Source: Micromonospora antibiotica
GTDB taxonomy: Bacteria; Actinomycetota; Actinomycetes; Mycobacteriales; Micromonosporaceae
Direction: 5' to 3'
Assembly: GCF_017599305.1 (NCBI RefSeq)
Contig: NZ_JAGFWR010000015.1
Coordinates: 62,001 to 126,000 of the forward strand
Length of the DNA: 64,000 nucleotides
Part shown: positions 35,958 to 43,594 of the stretch, one piece after another
How positions within the stretch are numbered: the stretch's first letter is position 1
Layout: every line of letters starts with the position of its first letter
Notes under the pieces: model-generated
Told to the model about the DNA's origin: nothing
The model's input: only the letters and a program-made list of their open reading frames with translations
Database searches by the model: none
Position numbers and translations under genes: made by a program

Positions 35958-37553
35958 ATGAGTCGAGAGAACTTCGCGCGCACGCACGCCTCCGTGGAGA
36001 CGCTGCACGAGTTCCTGTTGGCGGGCGCCCGGCTGACGCCCGACAAGCCGGCCGTCATCCAGGCCGTCGGCGGCGAGGTCGGCTCCATCTCGTACCGTCA
36101 GCTCGCCCAGCGGGTCGACGGCTACGCCGCCGCCCTCGACGAACTCGGCCTCGACATCGGCGACCGGGTGATCCTGGAGTCGGACACCACCCCGACCGCC
36201 ATCGCCGTCTTCCTCGCCTGCTCCTCGCTGGGCCTGACGTTCATCCCGGTCAGCCCGGAGACCCCCGCCCAGCGGCTCGCGCTGATCGCCGAGAGCACCG
36301 CCGCCGCGCTGCACCTGCAACCCGTCGACGGCCGCCGCGACGGCGTACCCACGTCGCTGGGCACCGCCCGGTTCGGCCCGGACGGCATCCAGGTCGAGCG
36401 GACGCCCGCGCCGCGCACCCGGCACCGCCGGGAACTGGTGCCCACCGACCCGGCCTACATGATCTTCACGTCGGGCACCACCGGACGACCCAAGGGCGTG
36501 GTGATGAGCCACCGGGGCGTCCTCGCCTTCTTCCGGGGGATGCTGCGGCACGGCATCGTCTCCGCCGAGGACCGGGTCGCCACCACCTCGCCGTTGCAGT
36601 TCGACTTCTCGCTGCTCGACATCGGCCTGGCGCTGGGCAGCGGCGCGGCCGTGGTGCCGGTGCCCCGGTCGCTGCTGCGCTGGCCGCGCCGCTTCGTGCA
36701 GTTCCTCGCCGACAGCGGCGCAACCCAGGTCAACGGCGTGCCGTCGATCTGGCGGGGGGTGCTGCGGCACGAGTTCGCCGGGCTGGCCGCGCTCGGTGAG
36801 CAGATCCGCGGGGTGCTCTACTCCGGCGAGAACTTCCCCCTGCCCGAGATGCGGGAGCTGCAACGCGCCCTGCCGCACGCCCGGGTGGTCAACTGCTTCG
36901 GCAGCAGCGAGTCCATCGCCGCGTCCTTCACCGACGTGCCCAATCCGCTGCCCGACGACATCGACCGGATCTCCATCGGCCACGCCCACCCGGGCGCGGA
37001 GATGCTGCTGATCGACGAGGACGGCCGGCCGGTCGACTCCCCGGGTGTCATCGGCCAGATCCACCTGCGCAGCGCCGCCCTGTTCCACGGCTACTGGAAT
37101 GACCCGGAGGCCACCGCCGCCGCGCTGGTGCCCGACCCGCTCAACCCGGCCACCGGGCAGGTGGTCTTCCGTACCGGCGACCTGGCCTACCGGGGCGAGG
37201 GTGGCGAACTCTACTTCACCGGCCGGGCCGACTCCCTGGTCAAGGTGCGCGGCAACCGGGTCGAGCTGGGCGAGGTGGAGCGCCGGGTCCGGGAGTTCCC
37301 GGGCATCACCGGGGCCGCCGCGCTGATGCTGCCGCAGGAGGGCAAGGACCCGGTGCTGGCCGCGTTCGTGGTGCTCGACGAGGGCGTCACCGGCGTGGAG
37401 GAGATGGAGCTGGGCGCGTTCTGCCTGGAGGCGCTGCCCGACTACATGGTGCCGCAGCAGGTCCGGGTCATCGACGAGCTGCCGGTCAACGCCAACGGCA
37501 AGATCGACCGGCGGGCCCTCGCCGAGCGAGCCGGACAGCCCGCCCAGCGCTGA
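35958..37553 (+). CDS. VinN-type beta-amino acid adenylating enzyme (acyl-ACP ligase)
   Basis: 531 residues of the ANL superfamily. Visible are the P-loop motif IFTSGTTGRPKG, QFDFSLLDIGLALG (A4 region, Asp216), FGSSES (A5), the RTGDLA motif and the A10 Lys in NANGKIDRRAL. It is a stand-alone ligase without carrier or condensation domain. VinN-type enzymes activate a beta-amino acid as AMP ester and load it on the VinL-type ACP, whose gene lies divergently next to it. With the aminomutase and PLP enzyme nearby, 3-aminobutyrate (IdnL1-like) is the expected substrate; beta-glutamate is the alternative if decarboxylation occurs later on the ACP. The residues that decide substrate cannot be assigned without alignment to the VinN structure. 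Confidence 0.85.
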   Translation: MSRENFARTHASVETLHEFLLAGARLTPDKPAVIQAVGGEVGSISYRQLAQRVDGYAAALDELGLDIGDRVILESDTTPTAIAVFLACSSLGLTFIPVSPETPAQRLALIAESTAAALHLQPVDGRRDGVPTSLGTARFGPDGIQVERTPAPRTRHRRELVPTDPAYMIFTSGTTGRPKGVVMSHRGVLAFFRGMLRHGIVSAEDRVATTSPLQFDFSLLDIGLALGSGAAVVPVPRSLLRWPRRFVQFLADSGATQVNGVPSIWRGVLRHEFAGLAALGEQIRGVLYSGENFPLPEMRELQRALPHARVVNCFGSSESIAASFTDVPNPLPDDIDRISIGHAHPGAEMLLIDEDGRPVDSPGVIGQIHLRSAALFHGYWNDPEATAAALVPDPLNPATGQVVFRTGDLAYRGEGGELYFTGRADSLVKVRGNRVELGEVERRVREFPGITGAAALMLPQEGKDPVLAAFVVLDEGVTGVEEMELGAFCLEALPDYMVPQQVRVIDELPVNANGKIDRRALAERAGQPAQR

Positions 37554-37568
37554 CCCGCACCCCGACGG

Positions 37569-37607
37569 CCCCTGGCCGGTCCCTTCAGGAGGGGGACCGG
37601 CCAGGGG
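37569..37607 (+). terminator. Perfect 15-bp hairpin terminator after the ligase gene
   Basis: Arm CCCCTGGCCGGTCCC (37569-37583), loop of nine, exact complement at 37593-37607, followed by TTTCCC. It starts 15 bp after the ligase stop codon. Confidence 0.8.
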
Positions 37608-37631
37608 TTTCCCACGCCGGTTCCCTGCGCC

Positions 37632-37762
37632 GCCGTCCGCCGTCCGCCCGCCGTCCGCCCGTCCGCCGTCCGCCGTCCGCCGTCCGCCCGTCCGCCGTCC
37701 GCCCGTCCGCCGTCCGCCGTCCGCCCGTCCGCCGTCCGCCGTCCGCCGTCCGCTCGCCGTCC
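37632..37762. repeat. GC minisatellite, unit GCCGTCC / GCCCGTCC
   Basis: About 17 head-to-tail copies of GCCGTCC, interspersed with an 8-bp variant GCCCGTCC. The mixed unit lengths mean it is not a coding repeat. It lies between convergent genes. Confidence 0.9.
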
Positions 37763-37804
37763 TGCCGCCTGCCGCTCGCCGCCTGCCGCCTGCCGCTCGC
37801 CGCC
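37763..37804. repeat. Perfect 21-bp tandem duplication
   Basis: Bases 37763-37783 are repeated exactly at 37784-37804. The unit is made of TGCCGCC and GCTCGCC blocks and adjoins the minisatellite, as if from the same slippage-prone tract. Confidence 0.9.
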
Positions 37805-37822
37805 CGCGGGTCGGTGTGCGCG

Positions 37823-37880
37823 CAGTTTCGTGGTTGTAGTGGCATCCGAACGCTCGGATGCCACTACAACCACGAAACTG
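37823..37880. repeat. 27-bp perfect inverted repeat with 4-nt loop
   Basis: Arm 37823-37849 is the exact reverse complement of 37854-37880, with loop ACGC. The arm (starting CAGTTTCGTGG, ending GCATCCGA) is distinctly richer in A/T than its surroundings and much longer than a normal terminator stem. It could be an extragenic palindrome family member, a remnant of a small mobile element, or a strong two-way terminator. Confidence 0.9.
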
Positions 37881-37895
37881 TGTCGATCATGGAGA

Positions 37896-37925
37896 TCCCC
37901 GGCCCGGAGTGGTCCGGGCCGGGGA
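37896..37925. terminator. 13-bp hairpin, probable terminator of the minus-strand operon
   Basis: Arm TCCCCGGCCCGGA (37896-37908), loop GTGG, exact complement at 37913-37925. It lies 113 bp beyond the stop of the last gene of the minus-strand operon. Confidence 0.6.
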
Positions 37926-37937
37926 AGGGTGGGTGAA

Positions 37938-38025
37938 GGCAGAGAGAGCGGGGGAGGCAGGGAGCGCGGGGAGGCAGGGGGAGCGGGGGAGGCAGGGAGC
38001 GCGGGGAAGCAGGGAGAGCGGGGGA
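37938..38025. repeat. Purine-rich tandem repeat, five alternating 18/17-bp units
   Basis: Units run 37938-37955 (18), 37956-37972 (17), 37973-37990 (18), 37991-38007 (17) and 38008-38025 (18), each close to GGCAGGGAGCGCGGGGA. The plus strand is nearly all purine with many G-runs, so triplex or G-quadruplex structure is possible. It lies directly after the stop of the minus-strand operon. Confidence 0.88.
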
Positions 38026-38037
38026 GGTGGGTGCGGA

Positions 38038-39582
38038 TCAGTGTTCGGCGGCCTCGCGGGCCAGCCGGGCCCGGTCCACCTTGCGGTTGGAGTTCAACGG
38101 GAACTCCGGCACGTGCCGGTACGAACGCGGCAGCATCCCCTTGGGCAGGATCTGCCGCAGCTGCCGGGACAGCTCGGCCGGGGTGGTCCGCTCCCCGGTG
38201 TAGAAGACCACCAGCTCGGTGCCGCCGGCCCCGGAACGGGCCACGGTCACCGCGTCCTCGATGCCGGGGCAGCCCCGCAGGGCGTGCTCGATCTCGGCCA
38301 GCTCCACCCGCCAGCCGTGCACCTGCACCTGCGAGTCGAGCCGCCCCAGATAGATCAGCTCCTTGTTGTCCAGCCGCCGGACCCGGTCCCCGGTGCGGTA
38401 CCAGCGCCGCCCGTCACGGACCAGGAACCGGCCCTCGTCGTCGGCCGGATCGAGGTAACCGGGGGTGAGCTGCGGGCCGGTGATGCAGAGTTCCCCCTCC
38501 ACCTCACTGGCCGCGCCGTCGGCGTCGAGCAGCACCCCGTCGTGCCCGTCGTGCAGCGTCCCGATCGGGACCAGACCGTTGACGCACAACCCCGGCGAGG
38601 TCTCCGGCGACCAGCGGTGCCCGGTGATCGTCACGGTCAGTTCGGTCGGGCCGTAGATGTTCTCCAGCGTCGACCCGGGGGCCGCCGACTGCCAGTCCAC
38701 CGCGTCGGCGGCGTGCAGCGCCTCCCCGGCGAAGAAGCTCCACCGCAACGACGGCATCGCCGCCGCATCGAGGCGACCGGTCCGCCGCACCAGGGTGATC
38801 GCGCTCGGGGTGGAGAACCACACGGTCAGGCCCCGCTCGGCCACGAACGCCGGCACGTCCCGGTAGGCCGCCGGCGGCACCGGGTGCACGCTCGCCCCCG
38901 CGCCCCAGGCGCAGAACAGGTCGAACATCGCGCAGTCGAAGTTCAGGTCGAACGACTGGGAGAACCGGTCGTCCGGCCCGAAGTCGTACCGGTCGTCCAG
39001 CACGGAGAAGTAGTGCCGCAGGTTGCCGTGGGTGATCGGCACCCCCTTGGGTCGCCCCGTCGAGCCGGAGGTGAACAGCACGTAGGCCACGTCGTCCGGG
39101 CGGGCGGGGCGGGGCGCGGCCAGTGGCGTCGCCCCGACCACCGGCAGCCGCAGCCCGGTGCCGCTGCCGCGCGGGTCCACCACCGGCGCGAACACCGGCA
39201 CCCCGGCGACCGCGTCACCCATCTCCGCCCGGACCGCCAGCCCGGCGTCGTCGAGCAGCAGGACGGAGACCCCGCACGCGGTGAGCATCCCCGCCGTCCG
39301 GGCCGCCGGGAACTCCGGGTGCAGCGGCACGGCGGTCGCGCCGAGGTACAGGGTGGCGAGCAGCCCGGCGTACGACTCCAGGGTCTTGCCGGCAAGGATG
39401 CCGACCACCCGGGGCGGCCCGTCCGGGCCGGCGGCCAACGCCCCGGCCCAGCGCAGCGCGGTGGTGTGCAGCTCCTCGTAGCTGACCGGACCGGTCGGCA
39501 GGTGCAGGGCGGTGGCCCGGGGTGCGGCGGCCAGCCCCTGGAGGAACCGGCCGTGCAGGGCGTAGTCGGTGTGCTGGGTCAT
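38038..39582 (-). CDS. VinM-type stand-alone amino acid adenylation enzyme
   Basis: 514 residues, DltA/NRPS A-domain-like. It has VLFTSGSTGRPKG (A3), FDLNFDCAMFDLF (A4), ENIYGPTE (A5), YRTGDRV (A7) and the A10 Lys in NSNRKVDRARL. There is no carrier or condensation domain. In the vicenistatin scheme VinM activates L-alanine and attaches it to the amine of the ACP-bound beta-amino acid, so the amine cannot cyclise early. The start at 39582 follows GGAGGA; the frame stays open much further upstream, but only by overlapping the acyltransferase gene. Last gene of a four-gene minus-strand operon, 26 bp after its neighbour. Alanine as substrate is inferred from family role, not read from the pocket. 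Confidence 0.85.
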   Translation of the reverse strand: MTQHTDYALHGRFLQGLAAAPRATALHLPTGPVSYEELHTTALRWAGALAAGPDGPPRVVGILAGKTLESYAGLLATLYLGATAVPLHPEFPAARTAGMLTACGVSVLLLDDAGLAVRAEMGDAVAGVPVFAPVVDPRGSGTGLRLPVVGATPLAAPRPARPDDVAYVLFTSGSTGRPKGVPITHGNLRHYFSVLDDRYDFGPDDRFSQSFDLNFDCAMFDLFCAWGAGASVHPVPPAAYRDVPAFVAERGLTVWFSTPSAITLVRRTGRLDAAAMPSLRWSFFAGEALHAADAVDWQSAAPGSTLENIYGPTELTVTITGHRWSPETSPGLCVNGLVPIGTLHDGHDGVLLDADGAASEVEGELCITGPQLTPGYLDPADDEGRFLVRDGRRWYRTGDRVRRLDNKELIYLGRLDSQVQVHGWRVELAEIEHALRGCPGIEDAVTVARSGAGGTELVVFYTGERTTPAELSRQLRQILPKGMLPRSYRHVPEFPLNSNRKVDRARLAREAAEH

Positions 39583-39608
39583 CTCGTCCTCCGTGCTCTG
39601 CCGACCGG

Positions 39609-40538
39609 TCAGGCGGCCACGGTGCGGCGGATCGGCCGCATCGCCCGCCGGGGGTCCACGATGGTGGTCCGGAAGTTGCGGACGGTCGCGCCGACCCGGC
39701 CCCAGAGCCGGTCCGGCCCGCAGACGTGCACCGTCTGCACCCCGGACTGCTGGAACGTGGCGACCACCTCCGGCCAGCGCACCGGGGTGACGATCCCGTC
39801 GAGCAGCATGGTCCGTACGCCGTCGGCGGTGGTGCGTACCGTGCCGTCCTGGTCGGCGACGACCGGGATCTGCGGGTCGGTGAAGTGCAGCGACCCGAAC
39901 AGCTCCGCCTCCACCCGGTCGCGCAGCGGTTGGAACGCGGCGGCGTGCAGCGGCGGGTCCATCACGTACAGCGGCAGCCCGCCGCCGGCCCGCAGCCGCT
40001 GCGCCAACCAGTCGGTGCGCCCCTCGTGCAGGGTCACCATCCAGAAGTCGGTGTCGACGTAGCAGGAGATCTCGTACCACTCGCCGGCCTCGTCCAGCTC
40101 GGCGAGGATCTCCCGCAGCCGCTCGCCCGGGGTACGGACGAACGACATCGTCACCACGCCCCGCTGCTCGGCGGTGAAGTACTCCGTCTCGATCCGGGAC
40201 AGCCGCGCCGTCATCCGGACCGCCTCGGCGAAGTCCAGCGCGCCGCTGAACACGGCGGCGGCCTTACCCCCGAAGCTGGGCCCGGCGATCAGGTCCGGCC
40301 GCAGGTCCATGGTCCGCTCCGCCCAGCGGGCCAGCGCCACGCAGTTGACCAGGAAGGCCACCTGGGCGTACTCGGAGTAGTCGCTGTCGCTGTCGCGGTA
40401 GCGGGCGAACAGGTCGTAGTCCAGGGCGTCGCTGGCTGCGGCGAGCAACTCGCGGGCGTCCCGGTCGATGAGCATGAACTTCGCGACGTCGGCGAAGTCG
40501 CACGGGCCCATCCCGGGAAAGACGATGGCGCTGGTCAT
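39609..40538 (-). CDS. VinK-type stand-alone acyltransferase (dipeptidyl transfer between ACPs)
   Basis: 309 residues of FabD/AT fold. The nucleophile elbow is GPSFGG (Ser88) rather than GHSxGE, and the catalytic His is His198 in PPLHAAAF. The Arg that binds the malonyl carboxylate in extender-unit ATs has no counterpart in the expected ARGxLM context, which fits an enzyme that handles an uncharged dipeptidyl group. VinK moves the capped beta-amino acid from the VinL ACP to the loading ACP of the first PKS; this PKS (start 45164) indeed begins with an ACP and no loading AT. Start ATG 40538 with AGGA upstream. It is in the operon of the starter enzymes. Confidence 0.87.
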   Translation of the reverse strand: MTSAIVFPGMGPCDFADVAKFMLIDRDARELLAAASDALDYDLFARYRDSDSDYSEYAQVAFLVNCVALARWAERTMDLRPDLIAGPSFGGKAAAVFSGALDFAEAVRMTARLSRIETEYFTAEQRGVVTMSFVRTPGERLREILAELDEAGEWYEISCYVDTDFWMVTLHEGRTDWLAQRLRAGGGLPLYVMDPPLHAAAFQPLRDRVEAELFGSLHFTDPQIPVVADQDGTVRTTADGVRTMLLDGIVTPVRWPEVVATFQQSGVQTVHVCGPDRLWGRVGATVRNFRTTIVDPRRAMRPIRRTVAA

Positions 40539-40605
40539 CTGGGGCGTCCTTGTCGTCGGGGCCGACCGGCGCGGGCACGGTCGGCGGGGGAGCCGGGCGG
40601 GCAGG

Positions 40606-41862
40606 TCACCGGGGGAGCTTGGCCAGAGCCTGCTCGATGCGGACCAGCGCGTCGGCGACGTGCGGCACCGTCAGCGGGTCGGCGGCGGTCTGGGTCTGCC
40701 GCTGCTGCTCCGGGGTGTCGCCGTAGAGCATGCTGGTGGCGGCCCGGAACCGCAGCGCCTCCGGCCGGTCGCCGAAGTGGTGGCCGGACAGCACCGCCAC
40801 GCCCAGCTCCTCCAGCAGGTGACGCTGCAACCCGGCGCCGTCGGTGATGCCCTGCTCGGCCAGCGGCTCCCGCAGCGGCGCGAAATCCGGGTAGACGTAG
40901 AACGCGCCGGTCGGCGGCCGGCAGGTGGCGCCCGCCTCCACCATGATCCGGTGCACCGCCCCGGCCACCGCGCCGTGCAGCGCGGCGTCCTCGGTGAGCC
41001 GCTCGCGGATCTCCGGCGGCTCGGCGAAGGCGTACCGGGTCACCGACTGCATCGGCCCGGCGAGGGTGGACCAGATCTCGCTGGCCACCGCCGCCACGTC
41101 GGCGCGGATCCGCTCACCCCACCCGCCGGCCGGGAACCGGGCCGCGCCGATCCGCCAACCGCCGAGCGCCAGGTTCTTGCTCAGCCCGGTGAGCACCACG
41201 GTCCGCCTCGGGGCGACCTCGGCGGGGGAGAGCAGGTCCGTGCCCGGGGTGTGCAGGATGTCCCGGTAGATCTCGTCCGAGACGATCAGCAGGTCCTCCT
41301 CCTCGGCGATCGCGCACAACTCCCGGACCAGGTCGTCCGGGGCGTGTGTGCCGGTCGGGTTGTCCGGCGAGGTGAGCACCAGGATGCGCGGGTCGTGGCC
41401 GAGCACCCGGGCGGCGTGGATCGTCTCCCGCAGCGCCGTCGGGTCGGGCACCCCGCCGCACGACTCCGGGATCGGCACCCCCAGCACGGTCTTGCCGGCC
41501 AACCGGGCCTGCGGGGCGTAGGTGACCCAGCTCGGCGCGGCGACGATGGTGTCCCCGCCGACGACCAGTTGCAGGGCCATCAGCAGCGGCTTGCTGCCCG
41601 GCGCGATAATCACCTGGTCCGCCTCGGTGGGCAGCCGGCGACGGGAGAAGTACCCGGCCACCGCGTCCCGGGTGTCCGGGTCACCCACCACCGGCCCGTA
41701 CGCATTGCGGTCGGCGCCGTCGGTCAGCGCCCGCCGCAGTGGCGCGAACACCGGCAGCCGGGACTCGCCGAAGCCCAGGTGCACGATGGACTCGCCTGCG
41801 GCGATGCGCTGCGCGACCAACTGGTCGAGTGCGAGGTTGGGCGAGATCTTCCGGCCGGCCAT
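40606..41862 (-). CDS. Fold-type I PLP enzyme, aspartate aminotransferase family; probable beta-glutamate beta-decarboxylase (IdnL3-like)
   Basis: 418 residues with the class I/II aminotransferase signature: Asn168 in SPDNPTGT, Asp196 and Tyr199 in SDEIYRD, PLP Lys229 in TGLSKNLALGGWRIG (Arg237) and a C-terminal Arg region LRFRAATSML. On sequence alone it is an aminotransferase. In incednine biosynthesis, however, the PLP enzyme IdnL3 was reported as a beta-glutamate beta-decarboxylase giving 3-aminobutyrate, and this gene lies 28 bp behind a glutamate-type 2,3-aminomutase, the same pair of steps. No other decarboxylase is present in the window. Start 41862 is preceded by AGGGAG. Transamination of another intermediate remains the alternative. 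Confidence 0.75.
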   Translation of the reverse strand: MAGRKISPNLALDQLVAQRIAAGESIVHLGFGESRLPVFAPLRRALTDGADRNAYGPVVGDPDTRDAVAGYFSRRRLPTEADQVIIAPGSKPLLMALQLVVGGDTIVAAPSWVTYAPQARLAGKTVLGVPIPESCGGVPDPTALRETIHAARVLGHDPRILVLTSPDNPTGTHAPDDLVRELCAIAEEEDLLIVSDEIYRDILHTPGTDLLSPAEVAPRRTVVLTGLSKNLALGGWRIGAARFPAGGWGERIRADVAAVASEIWSTLAGPMQSVTRYAFAEPPEIRERLTEDAALHGAVAGAVHRIMVEAGATCRPPTGAFYVYPDFAPLREPLAEQGITDGAGLQRHLLEELGVAVLSGHHFGDRPEALRFRAATSMLYGDTPEQQRQTQTAADPLTVPHVADALVRIEQALAKLPR

Positions 41863-41890
41863 CGCCAGCTCCCTTCGGGTCGGTGGGTGT

Positions 41891-43237
41891 TCAGGCGGTG
41901 ACGGCGGCGCCGGGGCGGGCCGCGCTGGGGCTGACGGCGGCGAGGATGTCCGCCGGGGCAGCCGGGTCGATCTCCAGGTCGCTCAGCCAGGCCGCGTCGG
42001 CCGACCAGCGGGCCCGGAACGGCCGGCCGACCAGCCGCCGGTCGCGGGCCTGGATCAACCGGAGCTGGAAGAAGTCGCCGTCCGGGGTCCGTTCGACGCC
42101 GTCGACCAGCACCTTGCCGGGGGTGGCCGACATGACCGGCCCGCGCACCGTCCGGGCCAGGCCGGGCAGGTCCTGGTACGCGGTGCGGAAGATGTCGGCG
42201 GCCCGGGTCAGCGGCACCTGGAAGTAGTCGCGGGGACCGGTGTCCCGTTCGACGAACATGTAGTAGGGCACCGCGCCGACGGCCAGCTCGGCCCGCCACA
42301 TCTCGCTCCAGGCGCGGGCGTCGTCGTTGACGTAGCGGATCAGCGGGGCCTGGCAGTAGACCACCGCCCCGGTCGACCGGATCCGGGCGATGGCCCGGGT
42401 GGCGACCTCGGTGGCCAACTCCCGGGGGTGGCTGAAGTGCGCCATCACCGCGACGTTGCGACCCGACGCGACGACCTGTTCGAACAGTCGCAGCAGGTCG
42501 TCGGCGTCACTGTCGGAGACGAACCGGTACGGCCAGTAGGCGACCGCCTTGGTGCCGAACCGGATGGTGCGCACCGTGTCCACCGCCAGCAGCGGCTCCA
42601 CGTGGCTGCGCAGCCGCTCCGTCGACATGATCATCGGGTCGCCGCCGGTGACCAGCACGTCGGTCACCGCCGGGTGGCGGTGCAGGTAGCTCACCAACTG
42701 CTCCGGGCCGGGCGCGGCGAACCGCAGGTCCGCGTCACCGACGAACTGCGCCCAGCGGAAGCAGTAGGTGCAGTACGCGTGGCAGGTCTGCCCCTGCTGC
42801 GGGAAGTACAGCACCGTCTCCCGGTACTTGTGCTGCATGCCCGGCAACTCCTGACCGTCCAGGCTGGGCACGTTGTGCTGCTGCTGCCCGGACGGGTGCG
42901 GGTTGAGCCCAGCCCGGATCCGGGCCACCTCACCGCGCAGCCCCTTGCGGTCACCGGCGCGCAGCAGGTCGCCGACGATCCGCTCGTCGGCGGCGGCGAG
43001 CATGCCGCGCTGCGGGAACACCAGCCGGAAGATCGGGTCGTCCGGGATGCGGTCCCAGTCGATCAGGTGCGACAGGACGTACTCGTTGACCCGGAAGGGC
43101 AGCACCTGGGAAATGGTGCGGACCGCGTGCAGATTGTCGGCCGACAATCCGTACCGGGCGCCCAGCTCATCGATGTGGTGCGGCCCGAAGGAGTGGAACC
43201 GCCCCGGATCGGCGGTCGTGGAAACGAGCAGGGACAT
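41891..43237 (-). CDS. Radical SAM / PLP 2,3-aminomutase, glutamate type (KamA family)
   Basis: 448 residues of the KamA family. Cys152, Cys156 and Cys159 (CHAYCTYCF) form the CxxxCxxC cluster motif; TGGDP (197-201) is the SAM site; Lys375 in SATPGK is the probable PLP lysine. The family moves the 2-amino group of an amino acid to C3. In lysine 2,3-aminomutase two Asp residues hold the substrate epsilon-amine; here the matching positions are Arg331 (YYMFVER) and about Ser370, so an acidic side chain such as glutamate is the better fit, giving beta-glutamate. Start 43237 follows GGAGG; an ATG 16 codons earlier is less well spaced. It is first in the minus-strand operon, divergent from the P450 gene. 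Confidence 0.85.
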   Translation of the reverse strand: MSLLVSTTADPGRFHSFGPHHIDELGARYGLSADNLHAVRTISQVLPFRVNEYVLSHLIDWDRIPDDPIFRLVFPQRGMLAAADERIVGDLLRAGDRKGLRGEVARIRAGLNPHPSGQQQHNVPSLDGQELPGMQHKYRETVLYFPQQGQTCHAYCTYCFRWAQFVGDADLRFAAPGPEQLVSYLHRHPAVTDVLVTGGDPMIMSTERLRSHVEPLLAVDTVRTIRFGTKAVAYWPYRFVSDSDADDLLRLFEQVVASGRNVAVMAHFSHPRELATEVATRAIARIRSTGAVVYCQAPLIRYVNDDARAWSEMWRAELAVGAVPYYMFVERDTGPRDYFQVPLTRAADIFRTAYQDLPGLARTVRGPVMSATPGKVLVDGVERTPDGDFFQLRLIQARDRRLVGRPFRARWSADAAWLSDLEIDPAAPADILAAVSPSAARPGAAVTA

Positions 43238-43594
43238 CAACCATCCTCCATGGGGGGTTGCGCCCACCGACGTGGCGTGACTCAATCACCGGTGCGCGCC
43301 CGCGAGAATCGCTCGACGGTCAACAGCGCGTTGCCTCGCCCCCACGCTAGTGGCGGCCCGTCCGCCGGGACCCCTAGCGGAACCCCAGAGCCGCCCCTTA
43401 GCGCCGCTGGTAGGGGGAGGCTAGGGGCGTCGCGGGGGTGTAGGTGGATTTCCTTTCCTGATTACGTATCCCTCGCCTGGTCCGGCCGGCGCCCGGCGTG
43501 TCGCCCGGATACGCCGTACCGCACCGAGCGGCCGTGCAGACACCGATGCCAGCGCCGGATCACGTGCGCCCGGTGCGACCCGAGGGAGTGCTCC
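43238..43594. promoter_or_regulatory. Divergent promoter region with CCCCTA/TAGGGG motifs
   Basis: 357 bp with no gene, between the aminomutase operon (-) and the P450 gene (+). CCCCTAGC (43371-43378) is the exact complement of GCTAGGGG (43420-43427). Between them lie CCCCTTAG (43394-43401) and GGTAGGGG (43409-43416), so four half sites form a nested palindrome. Similar TAGGGG motifs lie between the ACP and ligase genes. This looks like an operator for a pathway regulator encoded elsewhere. Promoter boxes are not certain. Confidence 0.55.

Larger units (their letters stand above)
37554..38037. other. Repeat-dense convergent intergenic region, no gene
   Basis: 484 bp between two convergent stops. 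I see no credible coding frame. It contains, in order, a hairpin terminator, a 7/8-bp GC minisatellite, a 21-bp tandem duplication, a long perfect inverted repeat, a second hairpin and a purine-rich 17/18-bp tandem repeat; each is listed separately. Confidence 0.85.

Noticed and set aside
37632..37804. CRISPR-like array
   Set aside because: Units are 7-8 and 21 bp with no spacers of constant size, so this is a minisatellite.
38038..39582. Stand-alone NRPS module making a peptide part of the product
   Set aside because: No carrier or condensation domain; the full Vin-type gene set explains it as a transient protecting-group ligase.
39583..40080. N-terminal extension of the capping ligase frame
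   Set aside because: It overlaps the acyltransferase gene in another frame and lacks domain similarity; GGAGGA marks the ATG at 39582.
41891..43237. Lysine catabolism (lysine 2,3-aminomutase)
   Set aside because: The lysine side-chain binding aspartates are not kept and there is no beta-lysine pathway gene nearby; the context is the macrolactam starter route.
41522..43594. Upstream in-frame extension of the P450 frame
   Set aside because: It runs antisense through the PLP enzyme and aminomutase genes and has no P450-like sequence; the GTG at 43595 has a ribosome site and begins the normal P450 N terminus.
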